Source of the DNA: Sphingobacteriales bacterium 46-32
GTDB lineage: Bacteria > Bacteroidota > Bacteroidia > Chitinophagales > Chitinophagaceae
Assembly (NCBI GenBank): GCA_001898485.1
Contig: MKTY01000020.1
Span: forward strand, 372,001 to 436,000
Length of the DNA: 64,000 nucleotides
Direction: 5' to 3'
Position numbers and translations under genes: made by a program. Shown here in pieces: positions 25,307-34,212 of the stretch (the first letter of the stretch is position 1; every line of letters begins with the position of its first letter). The notes below the pieces were generated by a model. That model searched no databases, had not been told where the DNA came from, and saw only the letters and a list, made by a program, of their open reading frames with translations.

Positions 25307-26329
25307 ATGACAAAGTCAAAAAAAATAACCGACCTGATTCAGATTGATGCTTCGCTGACTACCCCAGTGTACAAGCAGATTGTGCAATCCATTCACCGCA
25401 ATATTGACCAGGGCATCCTTACAAAAGACGATATGCTCCCGTCGGTAAACCAGATTTCCGCAGAATTTTCGCTGGCCCGCGGATCTGTTTTTACGGCTTA
25501 CAACGAATTGCGCTCATCGGGAATTATAGATTCCATTCCTGGCAAAGGTTATTTTGTGACCAGCACGGAAACCAATCTTACCAAAAAGATCTTCCTGCTG
25601 TTCAGCACATTCACTCCTTATAAGGAGACGTTGTTCAACTCACTGATCAATCATTTACCCAAGACCACATCGCTCGATATCTACTTTCACCATCACAGCA
25701 TGAAGATGTTTGAATCGTTGATACGTGAGCAGGCTGGTTACTACAACACATTTGTGATCATGCCCGAAGTGCATCCCGATACCGCATCTATCCTGTCTAA
25801 GCTCGATGCCCGGCGCACTTTCCTCCTCGATGTGGGCTACAAAGAATACAACAAACAATTTCCTGGCGTATATCAGGATTTTGAAAACGATATCTATTCC
25901 ATACTTATTGACTCACAGGACCTGGTCAGAAAATACAAACGTCTTTTCCTGGTATTTCCTGAATCGGTGCGCACCCGCGATATCATTGCAGGCTTCAATA
26001 AGTTTTCGCGCCGCAAAATGGTACCCACATTTGTAGTTCCGGATGCACCGTTGAGTACAATGGAAAAGGGCGATGCTTTTATAGTCATTGAAGACCGCCA
26101 CCTGGTAGATATTGTGAAGAAAACAAAAGAACAACAATGGCAACTCGGTAAAGATATCGGGCTTATTTCCTACAACGAGACCAACCTGAAAAGCATTATT
26201 GCCAACGGGATCACCACCATTACAACTGATTTCAATGCGATGGGCAAAACCATGGCAGACATGATCATGAATGGCAAGCGCGACGTGGTAGAAAATCCCT
26301 TCATCCTTATCGACCGCCAGTCATTTTAA
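25307..26329 (+). CDS. GntR-type regulator with periplasmic-binding-like sensor domain
   Basis: About 340 residues from the ATG at 25307; a TTG 15 bases upstream is not needed. N-terminal GntR winged helix (about 10-80: TTPVYKQIVQSIHRNIDQGILTKDDMLPSVNQISAEF, ARGSVFTAYNELRSSGIIDSIPGKGYFV). The rest is a LacI-like sugar-binding sensor (FLLFSTFTPYKETLFNSLI, YYNTFVIMPEV, IGLISYNETNLKSIIANGITTITTDFNAMGKTMADMI). Such chimeras are common as local regulators of Bacteroidota sugar loci. It heads the mannose-type operon and has the tandem element before it, so autoregulation plus control of the SusCD at 48198 is the best guess. Confidence 0.9.
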   Translation: MTKSKKITDLIQIDASLTTPVYKQIVQSIHRNIDQGILTKDDMLPSVNQISAEFSLARGSVFTAYNELRSSGIIDSIPGKGYFVTSTETNLTKKIFLLFSTFTPYKETLFNSLINHLPKTTSLDIYFHHHSMKMFESLIREQAGYYNTFVIMPEVHPDTASILSKLDARRTFLLDVGYKEYNKQFPGVYQDFENDIYSILIDSQDLVRKYKRLFLVFPESVRTRDIIAGFNKFSRRKMVPTFVVPDAPLSTMEKGDAFIVIEDRHLVDIVKKTKEQQWQLGKDIGLISYNETNLKSIIANGITTITTDFNAMGKTMADMIMNGKRDVVENPFILIDRQSF

Positions 26330-26340
26330 AACATCTTTTC

Positions 26341-26907
26341 ATGTCTGAGATCGCAGATCAGCTGGTTCGTTTCTCCGGCACCACACTTACCGGCCCTTCC
26401 ATCGACCGCCTCAGCCGGCAATTGGGTGACCTGGGAGATATTTTTGCTGATAAGGCCGCCTGGGCCGCCATGCCCAAAGAGCAGAATGTATATGAAGTAG
26501 CTTCTTATTTTCCTGTAGCGGAAGGCACACTGGCCGGTTTATTCTTTGGCATAACTTATATAGCAGCGGGTAAGGTGGGAAATGAATATTTCATGACCAA
26601 AGGGCATTTTCACCAGCTACGCGACCGCGCCGAGATTTATCACTGCATAGAAGGAGAAGGCATGCTGATCCTGATGGATGAGCAACGCAATACCTGGGCT
26701 GAACGTATGTACCCGGGCAGCCTTCACTATATAAATGGCTATACCGCACACCGTACTGCCAATACCGGCAACACCACACTGGTCTTTAGTGCCGTATGGC
26801 CTTCTGATGCGGGGCATGATTATGCCACCATCAGCACAGAAGGCTTTTCGCGAATACTGGTTGAGCAGGAAGGTCAGCCGGTACTGATCAAGAACCCTCT
26901 TTCCTAA
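26341..26907 (+). CDS. Cupin-type glucose-6-phosphate isomerase
   Basis: 188 residues. Archaeal-type metal-dependent phosphoglucose isomerase in the cupin fold, unrelated to the classical enzyme. TKGHFHQLRDRAEIYHCIEGEGMLILMD holds the two His, the Glu and the downstream His of the metal site (the HTAH-like last ligand is near YTAHR). Interconverts glucose-6-P and fructose-6-P; some members also take mannose-6-P. It follows the GntR gene by 11 bp and leads three more hexose-phosphate genes, so its in-vivo substrate may be a mannose-derived phosphate. Confidence 0.88.
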   Translation: MSEIADQLVRFSGTTLTGPSIDRLSRQLGDLGDIFADKAAWAAMPKEQNVYEVASYFPVAEGTLAGLFFGITYIAAGKVGNEYFMTKGHFHQLRDRAEIYHCIEGEGMLILMDEQRNTWAERMYPGSLHYINGYTAHRTANTGNTTLVFSAVWPSDAGHDYATISTEGFSRILVEQEGQPVLIKNPLS

Positions 26908-26936
26908 TCGCACCTTATGGTGCTCTCCTTTTCCTT

Positions 26937-27890
26937 ATGCTTGCTAACAACAACTATTATATCGGCATTGATCTGGGCGGCACCCGCATTAAAGCGGGAC
27001 TGGTAGCAGATGGTAAACTGCAGGCGCTCGAAGTTGTACCTGCGGTAGCTGCACAGGGATTGAAAGCCAGCCTGCCACTCATGCAGCAGGCTATAGAGCA
27101 GCTCATCCATTCGCAGCAGCTTGACCGCGCCGGCTTATCGGGTATTGCACTTGCCTTTCCCGGCCTGGTCAATTCGGTTACGCAACGCATTCTCTCTACC
27201 AATCAGAAATACAACGACGCTATAGATACCAATCTGCCTGCCTGGGTACAGGAACAATGGCAGGTACCCTTTTTTATAGACAACGATGCACGCATGGCCA
27301 CTGTGGGAGAGTGGAAGTATGGTGCCGCACAGGGCACCAATGATCTGGTTGCAATGACTATTGGTACCGGCGTGGGCTCATCGGCGATCATCAACGGACA
27401 GCTATTGCGTGGCAAACATTTTCAGGCAGGCTGCCTGGGCGGCCATATAAGTATTCATTATAAAGGCCGCCAGTGCAATTGCGGAAATATCGGATGTGTG
27501 GAAGCGCATGCATCTACCTGGAGTCTGCAGGAAACCATTCTGCAGGACCCTTCACTGAACTACAGTCTGCTTGCACAATCTCCCTGCCTCGATTTCAGCG
27601 CTCTTTTTGAAGCGGCTGAAAAAAAAGACCCGTTGGCCATTCGCATTCAGCAGGAATGTTTGGATGTATGGGCCACAGGCGTCATCAATCTCATTCACGC
27701 CTACGACCCCGATGTGGTTGTCATTGGTGGCGGTGTAATGAAAAGCGCACATATCATTTTACCCTATATACAGGAAAAAGTTGCCCGGCATGCATGGACA
27801 CCCTGGGGCACAGTCACCGTCAAAGCTTCCAATCTTACAGAAGAAGCCGGTATACTGGGCGCCGTATACAGCCTGCAGCATCAGCTTTAA
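26937..27890 (+). CDS. ROK-family sugar kinase
   Basis: 317 residues. ROK kinase: N-terminal phosphate loop IGIDLGGTRIKAG, FIDNDARMATVGEW with the catalytic Asp, TIGTGVGSSAIINGQ, and the zinc motif CNCGNIGCVEAHAS following GGHISIH. Phosphorylates a free hexose with ATP in the cytoplasm. Glucokinase, mannokinase or N-acetylhexosamine kinase are all possible. The neighbouring mannose-6-phosphate isomerase makes mannose the favoured substrate. Spacing of 29 bp from the cupin isomerase and 20 bp to the next gene supports one operon. Confidence 0.9.
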   Translation: MLANNNYYIGIDLGGTRIKAGLVADGKLQALEVVPAVAAQGLKASLPLMQQAIEQLIHSQQLDRAGLSGIALAFPGLVNSVTQRILSTNQKYNDAIDTNLPAWVQEQWQVPFFIDNDARMATVGEWKYGAAQGTNDLVAMTIGTGVGSSAIINGQLLRGKHFQAGCLGGHISIHYKGRQCNCGNIGCVEAHASTWSLQETILQDPSLNYSLLAQSPCLDFSALFEAAEKKDPLAIRIQQECLDVWATGVINLIHAYDPDVVVIGGGVMKSAHIILPYIQEKVARHAWTPWGTVTVKASNLTEEAGILGAVYSLQHQL

Positions 27891-27910
27891 TACCTGAAGT
27901 CATCCTGATT

Positions 27911-29680
27911 ATGAAACCTCCAATTATATCCAACTACGACAAGAAGCCCTTTATTGACATTGCCGCTGCACAAGGTGAAGCGGTGAAGGGCTGGAACGCC
28001 TGCCTCGCACGTATCAATCAGAAAATTGATGAACTGCCTGCAGAGAAAAAAATTGTGGTGCTCGAAACTTATCAGGGTGTACGCGACTCAGAGCTCATTG
28101 CCCAGCTCAGTACAGATCTGGATGGAACCTTCTTTTATACCCGTGACATTTTTAAAAACGAAGAAGAACTGCAGCAACTGATCTACCCGGATGTGACCGA
28201 CGACGACATCTTTGGCTTCATCACCCGCCTGGAGATGAAAGATTTTATAGACCCGGCAAAGCTTGCAAAGACGCGTGAGGCGATTGATAGCAGCAGCTCG
28301 GGTACCATTTTTATTTATGGTCCGGGTGCTGCACTCATACCAGCCTGCTACGACCTGCTCGTGTATTTTGATATGCCCCGCTGGGAGATTCAGCTTCGCT
28401 TCCGCAACAATGAAGTGGGCAACCTTGGATTCAATAACAACAATCTTAAAACATCGCTGCAATACAAACAGGCTTTCTTCGTAGACTGGCGCGTATGCGA
28501 CAAACATAAGAAAACGTTGATGCAGCATTGGGATCTGCTGGCAGACACTACGATTGCCGGCGAACCAAAAATAGTATCGGGTGCTCTTTACAACAAGGCG
28601 CTGAAACAGGCTACGACACAGCCCTTCCGGCTTGTGCCGTTCTTTGACCCCGGTCCCTGGGGCGGCCAGTGGATTAAGGAATATTGTGATATGGATCGCA
28701 GCGCCATCAACTATGCTTGGGCCTTTGACTGTGTGCCCGAAGAAAACAGCCTGCTGTTCCGCTTCAACGATGTAATTGTTGAAACGCCATCACTCAACCT
28801 GGTATTTACACATCCCCGCACATTACTGGGCGATCCGGTACATGCCCGTTTTGGTGACGAATTCCCTATCCGCTTCGATTTTCTCGACACTATGGATGGC
28901 GGTAATCTCAGCCTGCAGGTACACCCGACCACGGAATATATCCGTGAAAAATTCGGTATGACCTATACGCAGGATGAAAGCTACTACATGCTCGATACGG
29001 AGGAAGATGCAGTTGTATACCTGGGACTTAAAGATAATATCAACAGCGAAGCAATGATCGACGATCTGCAAAAAGCTCAGCAAACGGGTGAGGCTTTTGA
29101 TGCAGAGAAATATGTAGAAAAATGGCCAGTCAAAAAACATGATCATGTACTGATCCCCGCCGGCACTATTCACTGCTCCGGTAAAAACAGCATGGTACTC
29201 GAGATTAGTGCCACTCCTTACATCTTTACATTCAAATTGTACGATTGGGGTCGCATGGGTCTTGATGGCAAACCACGACCCATCAATATTGAGCATGGTA
29301 AAAAAGTGATTAACTGGGGATGTACGCCTGAATTTACCCGCCGTGAACTGGTCAATGCTGTAGAACCTGTAGCAGAAGGTGATGGCTGGAAAGAAGAGCG
29401 CACCGGCCTGCACAAACGTGAATTCATTGAAACAAGAAGACACTGGTTTACCAAGACTGTTCACCACCACACCAATGATAGTGTGAATGTGCTGAACCTG
29501 GTAGAAGGCCGCGAAGCAATTGTAGAAAGTCCTACCGGTGCCTTTGCTCCGTTTGTGGTGCACTATGCCGAAACGTTTGTAATACCCGAATCTGTAAAAG
29601 AATATACAATACGCCCCTATGGTGAAAGTGAGGGTAAAACCTGCGGCACCATTAAGGCATTTGTACGTACCAAACCCTAA
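27911..29680 (+). CDS. Class I mannose-6-phosphate isomerase with N-terminal kinase-like domain
   Basis: About 589 residues from the ATG at 27911. The C-terminal part (about 250-589) is a type I phosphomannose isomerase with LVFTHPRTLLGDPVHARFGDEFPIRFDFLDTMDG, LSLQVHPTTEYI (Gln-x-His) and IPAGTIHCSGKNSMVLEIS zinc-site motifs. The N-terminal 230 or so residues are extra relative to the usual 300-400-residue enzyme and contain IFIYGPGAALIPACYDLLVYFDMPRWEIQLR, which resembles a P-loop uridine/nucleoside-kinase fold with a degenerate loop. The extension role is unknown. Function: mannose-6-P to fructose-6-P, linking the ROK kinase to glycolysis. Confidence 0.87.
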   Translation: MKPPIISNYDKKPFIDIAAAQGEAVKGWNACLARINQKIDELPAEKKIVVLETYQGVRDSELIAQLSTDLDGTFFYTRDIFKNEEELQQLIYPDVTDDDIFGFITRLEMKDFIDPAKLAKTREAIDSSSSGTIFIYGPGAALIPACYDLLVYFDMPRWEIQLRFRNNEVGNLGFNNNNLKTSLQYKQAFFVDWRVCDKHKKTLMQHWDLLADTTIAGEPKIVSGALYNKALKQATTQPFRLVPFFDPGPWGGQWIKEYCDMDRSAINYAWAFDCVPEENSLLFRFNDVIVETPSLNLVFTHPRTLLGDPVHARFGDEFPIRFDFLDTMDGGNLSLQVHPTTEYIREKFGMTYTQDESYYMLDTEEDAVVYLGLKDNINSEAMIDDLQKAQQTGEAFDAEKYVEKWPVKKHDHVLIPAGTIHCSGKNSMVLEISATPYIFTFKLYDWGRMGLDGKPRPINIEHGKKVINWGCTPEFTRRELVNAVEPVAEGDGWKEERTGLHKREFIETRRHWFTKTVHHHTNDSVNVLNLVEGREAIVESPTGAFAPFVVHYAETFVIPESVKEYTIRPYGESEGKTCGTIKAFVRTKP

Positions 29681-29697
29681 AACATCAATTATTATCC

Positions 29698-30081
29698 ATG
29701 AGCGATTATGTAACCAAACCTATCCCCGGCAAAAAACCCGATGTGTCTTTTGTAAGCAGACCCTGGGGCAGTTTCAAACAATTTGCCAATAATGAAGATT
29801 GCACGGTAAGTCTTATGACTGTATTACCGGGTCAACGGTTAAGCCTGCAGTCGCATACGGGGCGGGCAGAGCTCTGGATTGTAATTGATGATGGCGCACT
29901 GGTGCAGGTAGGCGAAGAAGTGAAAGAGTACAAAGCCGGTGATGAAATCTGGATTCCGGCCAGCGAAAAGCATCGCCTTACCTGCACAGGCAATCAACCC
30001 GTGCGTGTGCTGGAAGTAGCCTTTGGCAACTGGCAGCAGGACGATATTCAACGTTACGATGATGATTACAGGCGGGATTAA
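29698..30081 (+). CDS. Cupin protein, mannose-6-phosphate isomerase type II C-domain-like
   Basis: 127 residues, one cupin domain. VSRPWGSFKQFANNEDCTVSLMTVLPGQRLSLQSHTGRAELWIVIDDGALV and YKAGDEIWIPASEKHRLTCTG match the C-terminal isomerase domain of bifunctional mannose-1-P guanylyltransferase/isomerase proteins, here free-standing. It may be a second phosphomannose isomerase or an epimerase-like helper. It follows the class I isomerase by 17 bp. A terminator hairpin overlaps its last codons. Confidence 0.8.
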   Translation: MSDYVTKPIPGKKPDVSFVSRPWGSFKQFANNEDCTVSLMTVLPGQRLSLQSHTGRAELWIVIDDGALVQVGEEVKEYKAGDEIWIPASEKHRLTCTGNQPVRVLEVAFGNWQQDDIQRYDDDYRRD

Positions 30082-30099
30082 CCCTCCCGCTTGTTTTTA
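30072..30099 (+). terminator. Intrinsic terminator overlapping a stop codon
   Basis: GCGGGA (30072-30077) pairs with TCCCGC (30085-30090) around a 7-base loop that contains part of the stop codon, followed by TTGTTTTTAT. It may reduce read-through from the isomerase genes into the MFS transporter. Confidence 0.62.
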
Positions 30100-30138
30100 T
30101 ATCCTGATCAACCTTTAAAAACATAAAAAACGATTGCC

Positions 30139-31515
30139 ATGTCTTCACACGTAGCCCGGCAGCAATTCATTTGCATTACTGTCGCTATAGGCGGCCTCCT
30201 GTTTGGCTTTGATACAGCCGTTATATCCGGAGCCATTACACTGATCAAAAATCAGTTTGCACTGGATACCGTCATGGAAGGCTGGCTCGTAAGCAGCGGA
30301 CTGGCAGGCTGCATACTGGGTGTGCTCATCACCGGACTGGTGAGCGATCGCATTGGCCGCAAAAAAACCATTGCACTGGCCGGTATTATGTTTTTGATAT
30401 CAGCGGTAGGCTGTGCCTTTCCTCCTTCGTTCAGCGTACTGGTAATTGCACGCATGATCGGTGGTGTGGGCGTAGGTATGGCATCGGTAGTATCACCCAT
30501 GTACATTGCAGAGTTTGCACCAGCCAGTCACAGGGGTCGCATGATCGCTTATTATCAACTCGCCATTACCCTGGGCATACTGCTCGCCTATTTTTCCAAT
30601 GCCCTGCTTGTCAACTATAGCCATCACAGCTTCAACAGCGACTGGTCCAACTGGTTTTTTCATACAGAAGCCTGGCGCCCTATGTTTCTGGCCATGGCTA
30701 TTCCCTCTGTTGTATTTCTTGCCTTGCTTACACGTGTACCGGAAAGTCCGCGCTGGCTCATGAGCCGGCAGCAGACCGCAAAAGCAACTGCTATCATGCA
30801 GCAGGTACGCAGTGCTGATGAGGCCGCAAAAGAACTGGCCGAGATCAGCAAAGCGGCGGGACGCGCTTCTGCACGCCGTATCTCCCTTACTTCGCCTGCC
30901 ATACGCCTGCCATTAATGATTGGTATAGTGCTGGCCGTATTTCAGCAGTTCTCCGGCATCAACGCTATCATCTACTATGGCCCCAGCATTTTTGAAGCCG
31001 CCGGCATCGATAGCAGCAATGCCTTGTTGTTTCAGGTTATTATTGGTGCGGTGAACATGCTGTTTACCATCCTGGCTATACGCTGGGCTGATAAATACGG
31101 GCGCAGAATTTTACTCATCGCCGGCCTTACCGGCATTGTGGTATCGCTGGTATTGTGTGGATTGCTTTTCTATACCAACAATACACAGGGGCCGCTGCTG
31201 CTGATTCTGATGCTGACTTATATAGCGTGTTTTGCCTTTTCGCTGGGACCGGTAACCTGGATCGTGATTAACGAAATATTTCCCACAGAGGTACGGGTAA
31301 AAGCAGTGGCTGTATGTACGCTGGCACTGTGGATTGCAGTGTGGATGGTAGGTCAGTTTTTTCCCTGGCTGCTCGAAAAGACTGGTGCCGCCGTCACCTT
31401 CTGGATGTTTGCGCTTTGCAGCCTTATCAATTTTGTTTTTAGTCTGAAAGTAGTAAAGGAAACAAAGGGAAAAACGCTCGAAGAAATGGAAGAAGTATTT
31501 ATTGCACCTCATTAA
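30139..31515 (+). CDS. MFS sugar porter
   Basis: 458 residues, twelve predicted membrane helices. Sugar porter family: GGLLFGFDTAVISGAI in helix 1, DRIGRKKT after helix 2, VPESPRWLM before the central loop, QFSGINAIIYYGPSIF in helix 7, KYGRRILL and PTEVRVKA near the end. Probably a proton symporter for a hexose, bringing the sugar to the ROK kinase. Substrate is inferred as mannose or a related hexose from its neighbours. It starts 57 bp after the terminator. Confidence 0.93.
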   Translation: MSSHVARQQFICITVAIGGLLFGFDTAVISGAITLIKNQFALDTVMEGWLVSSGLAGCILGVLITGLVSDRIGRKKTIALAGIMFLISAVGCAFPPSFSVLVIARMIGGVGVGMASVVSPMYIAEFAPASHRGRMIAYYQLAITLGILLAYFSNALLVNYSHHSFNSDWSNWFFHTEAWRPMFLAMAIPSVVFLALLTRVPESPRWLMSRQQTAKATAIMQQVRSADEAAKELAEISKAAGRASARRISLTSPAIRLPLMIGIVLAVFQQFSGINAIIYYGPSIFEAAGIDSSNALLFQVIIGAVNMLFTILAIRWADKYGRRILLIAGLTGIVVSLVLCGLLFYTNNTQGPLLLILMLTYIACFAFSLGPVTWIVINEIFPTEVRVKAVAVCTLALWIAVWMVGQFFPWLLEKTGAAVTFWMFALCSLINFVFSLKVVKETKGKTLEEMEEVFIAPH

Positions 31516-31599
31516 CAGATAAAACTAACCTGATGTTCTAATACAAACCTTATTGCTGGCTGAATGGTATCTCATCTAATCAACTTAAACTAGTTTACC

Positions 31600-34191
31600 A
31601 TGGTACAATCTGCTCTCCGGAAAGTATTACCACTGGCCCTGATGATGGGCCCGGCAGCGATGCATAGTGCTGCGCAAACTACGCCCCTGGTAGTAGATCA
31701 TCGTTACAGCATCCCCTGGTGGCAAACCTCTGTATGCCTTCCCGATGATCCTGTAAAGACACTTGTAGGAAAAGAAGGTCAGCTCTTTGGCGATTATGGC
31801 TACAAAGGCGGCCCCCGTAGTTTTTCTTTCTCACTCCAGTTTGATAGCAGGACTCCTGCCACCTGGAAAGACCAACAATTGCAATCCACCAACTTTCCGC
31901 TTTTACAAACAGTAAAAAACAGCGGTACGGTTCAGATCACGGAAGAGACCTTCCTTGAAATTCCCGCTGCCGAAAAAATGTACAGCATTGTGCGCTTCGA
32001 CAGCCGCCGTGCACTGCGCGACTGGTCAAAGCCTTCTGTACCCTGCGATGCCTCTTTCCAGGATGCCGCCATGGGTGTAAAGGGATTGTCTGGTGAAGGA
32101 CTGGTAGAATTTCACATTAAAGTACCCGCTGGCGCCCGCCATGCCGTCGCCCTTGGCTTCTGTGAAGGAAAATATGAAGAGCCCGGCCAGCGCGAAATGC
32201 GTATTCACGTAGAAGGAGCATCACAAAAAGATATTGACCCTGTAAAGGACTTTGGCTATCGCAAACCCGGTGTGTATACGTTTGAAGCAACAGACGCCGA
32301 CAAAGACGGCATCCTGACTATCGTAATCACCAATCGCCCTGGCGCCAAAGACCGTGATGCGATCGTTAATGGCCTATGGCTATTCAAAGGCAATGTACCC
32401 AGTGCCGAAAACATTGTTGCCGGTAACGCCAACAACCAGGCACTCCTTTATGCAAAATGCGCCAACGTAGGTATGCCCGAACGCCGCTATCATTCAGTCG
32501 TTACACTCAAAAACACCGGTAGTACGGCTGCCTCATTTCAGCCTGTACTGCGTTATGCAGGGCTGGATGAGCTGAAAAAAGAAAGCAACTATATTCAATT
32601 TGACGAATATACCCGCCTCGCTACCAGCATTGGGTTGGGAGAACTGGTAAAGGACTCCGCAAATCATTACAGCATCCAGGTGCCTGCTGTGCAACTGAAG
32701 CCCGGCGAAAGCAAACAGATTGCTGTTACACTCAGCCGTTTCTTTCCTGCTTCGCTGAAGTATACCCCTACTGTGGCTGCCAGCCGTCTGCAGCAACAGA
32801 AAGCTGCTGCCTGGTGGAAAGTCAATAGCCCCTCTGCCAACGCCATACAGGTACCCGATGCAGGCATTCAGGCAATGGTGGCCTCCAGCATCCGCAATAT
32901 CTTCCAGGCACGTGATATCCGCAAAGGCAATAAATCATTTCACGTAGGCCCAACCATCTACCGCGGCCTCTGGCTGGCAGATGGGAGCTTCCTGCTCGAA
33001 GTAGGCACCATGCTCAACTATGTAAAAGATGTACGTAGCTGCATCGACTACCTCACCCATTTTCAACTGCCCGATGGTGGCTTTGAGATGATCACTACTT
33101 TCCATAAAGAAAATGGTCTTGTGCCCTTTATGGTCATCCGCCATGCCATGCTCACACAGGACCGCAAGTGGCTCGAGCAAAACTGGAGTGTGGTGGAGGG
33201 CTGCCTGCGACGCATCAATTACCTGCGTGCAGAAGCATTGAAAGACCCCGCCAAACCTTATTATGGACTGCTACCCAACGGCAACGTAGATGGTGGCATT
33301 CAGCATGGCAACGATTACAGCAATACCGAATGGTGCCTCAGCGGTATGAAATGGGCCATCAAGGCTGCACGCTGGCTCGGTAAAACAGCCCAGGCCGATG
33401 AATGGGAAAAAGACTATAACAACTGGTTCAGCTTCTTTGTAGAAAAAGCACGGAAAGATATCCGCAAAGATGAAAAAGGAAACACCTACCTGCCCGTAAT
33501 GATCAATAACGAACAAAATCATGAAGCGCAGCGCGGCCAGTGGGCTTTCTGCCAGTCAGTATATCCAGGACAAATCTTTGACGAAAACCCTGAGGTAAAA
33601 AAATGGGCTGAGCAAACTGTGGACATGCTGACCGACCACCGCGAGCAGGGCCTGGTTATTTCCACCGGCTGGATGACAGATGGCCTCTGGACTTATTTCA
33701 GCTCTTTTTATGGCCATGCCATGCAGTGGCTGGGTAAAACAAAAGGCATTCCCCAATTACTCTACGACTTCGCCAATCACTCCTCACCCACTATGGTTTG
33801 GCGTGAAGAGCAAAAGCCCAATGGTAAGGGAAATGAAGAAGTAGGAGACATGCCACACAACTGGGCCAGTGCTGAATTTGTACGTATGGTAATCCATATG
33901 CTGCAGATAGACCGCGGCAATGACCTGCACCTGTTTGAGGCGCTGCCCAAACAATGGACAAAGCCCGGTGATGTGACCAGACTGAATGGTATCCGCACCC
34001 CATTTGGCCGGATTAACCTGCAACTGTCTGTAAACAATACGGGGGACAAGGCTACTATGCAACTCAGCTTCCTGGACCCCGGCAATCTGCCCAACAATGT
34101 GGTTGTTCATAAAGACAACTGGACAGCTACAGGTGGTACAGACGTGCTGAAAGGTATCAGCAAAATCACTCATACCATTTCACTTAAATAA
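31600..34191 (+). CDS. Exported malectin-like plus six-hairpin (alpha/alpha)6 protein, putative glycosidase
   Basis: 863 residues with a signal peptide (PLALMMGPAAMHSAAQ). N-terminal beta-rich region, then a malectin-like carbohydrate-binding segment at about 155-275 (GARHAVALGFCEGKY, REMRIHVEG, DKDGILTIVITN, DAIVNGLWLFKG). The C-terminal half (about 420-770) looks like a six-hairpin toroid seen in several glycoside hydrolase clans: GLWLADGSFLLEVGTML, DGGFEMITTFHKENGLVPFMV, NTEWCLSGMKWAIKAARWLG, GWMTDGLWTYFSSFYGHAM. I could not assign a CAZy family. Acidic residues in these segments are catalytic candidates. The context suggests a mannose- or glucose-containing glycan, perhaps protein-linked. 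Confidence 0.72.
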   Translation: MVQSALRKVLPLALMMGPAAMHSAAQTTPLVVDHRYSIPWWQTSVCLPDDPVKTLVGKEGQLFGDYGYKGGPRSFSFSLQFDSRTPATWKDQQLQSTNFPLLQTVKNSGTVQITEETFLEIPAAEKMYSIVRFDSRRALRDWSKPSVPCDASFQDAAMGVKGLSGEGLVEFHIKVPAGARHAVALGFCEGKYEEPGQREMRIHVEGASQKDIDPVKDFGYRKPGVYTFEATDADKDGILTIVITNRPGAKDRDAIVNGLWLFKGNVPSAENIVAGNANNQALLYAKCANVGMPERRYHSVVTLKNTGSTAASFQPVLRYAGLDELKKESNYIQFDEYTRLATSIGLGELVKDSANHYSIQVPAVQLKPGESKQIAVTLSRFFPASLKYTPTVAASRLQQQKAAAWWKVNSPSANAIQVPDAGIQAMVASSIRNIFQARDIRKGNKSFHVGPTIYRGLWLADGSFLLEVGTMLNYVKDVRSCIDYLTHFQLPDGGFEMITTFHKENGLVPFMVIRHAMLTQDRKWLEQNWSVVEGCLRRINYLRAEALKDPAKPYYGLLPNGNVDGGIQHGNDYSNTEWCLSGMKWAIKAARWLGKTAQADEWEKDYNNWFSFFVEKARKDIRKDEKGNTYLPVMINNEQNHEAQRGQWAFCQSVYPGQIFDENPEVKKWAEQTVDMLTDHREQGLVISTGWMTDGLWTYFSSFYGHAMQWLGKTKGIPQLLYDFANHSSPTMVWREEQKPNGKGNEEVGDMPHNWASAEFVRMVIHMLQIDRGNDLHLFEALPKQWTKPGDVTRLNGIRTPFGRINLQLSVNNTGDKATMQLSFLDPGNLPNNVVVHKDNWTATGGTDVLKGISKITHTISLK

Positions 34192-34212
34192 ATGATCGGT
34201 TAATTTTATTTC

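Noticed and set aside
28823-29563. Minus-strand reading frame (246 codons) opposite the mannose-6-phosphate isomerase
   Set aside because: Antisense shadow; the plus-strand frame has zinc-site motifs and operon context.
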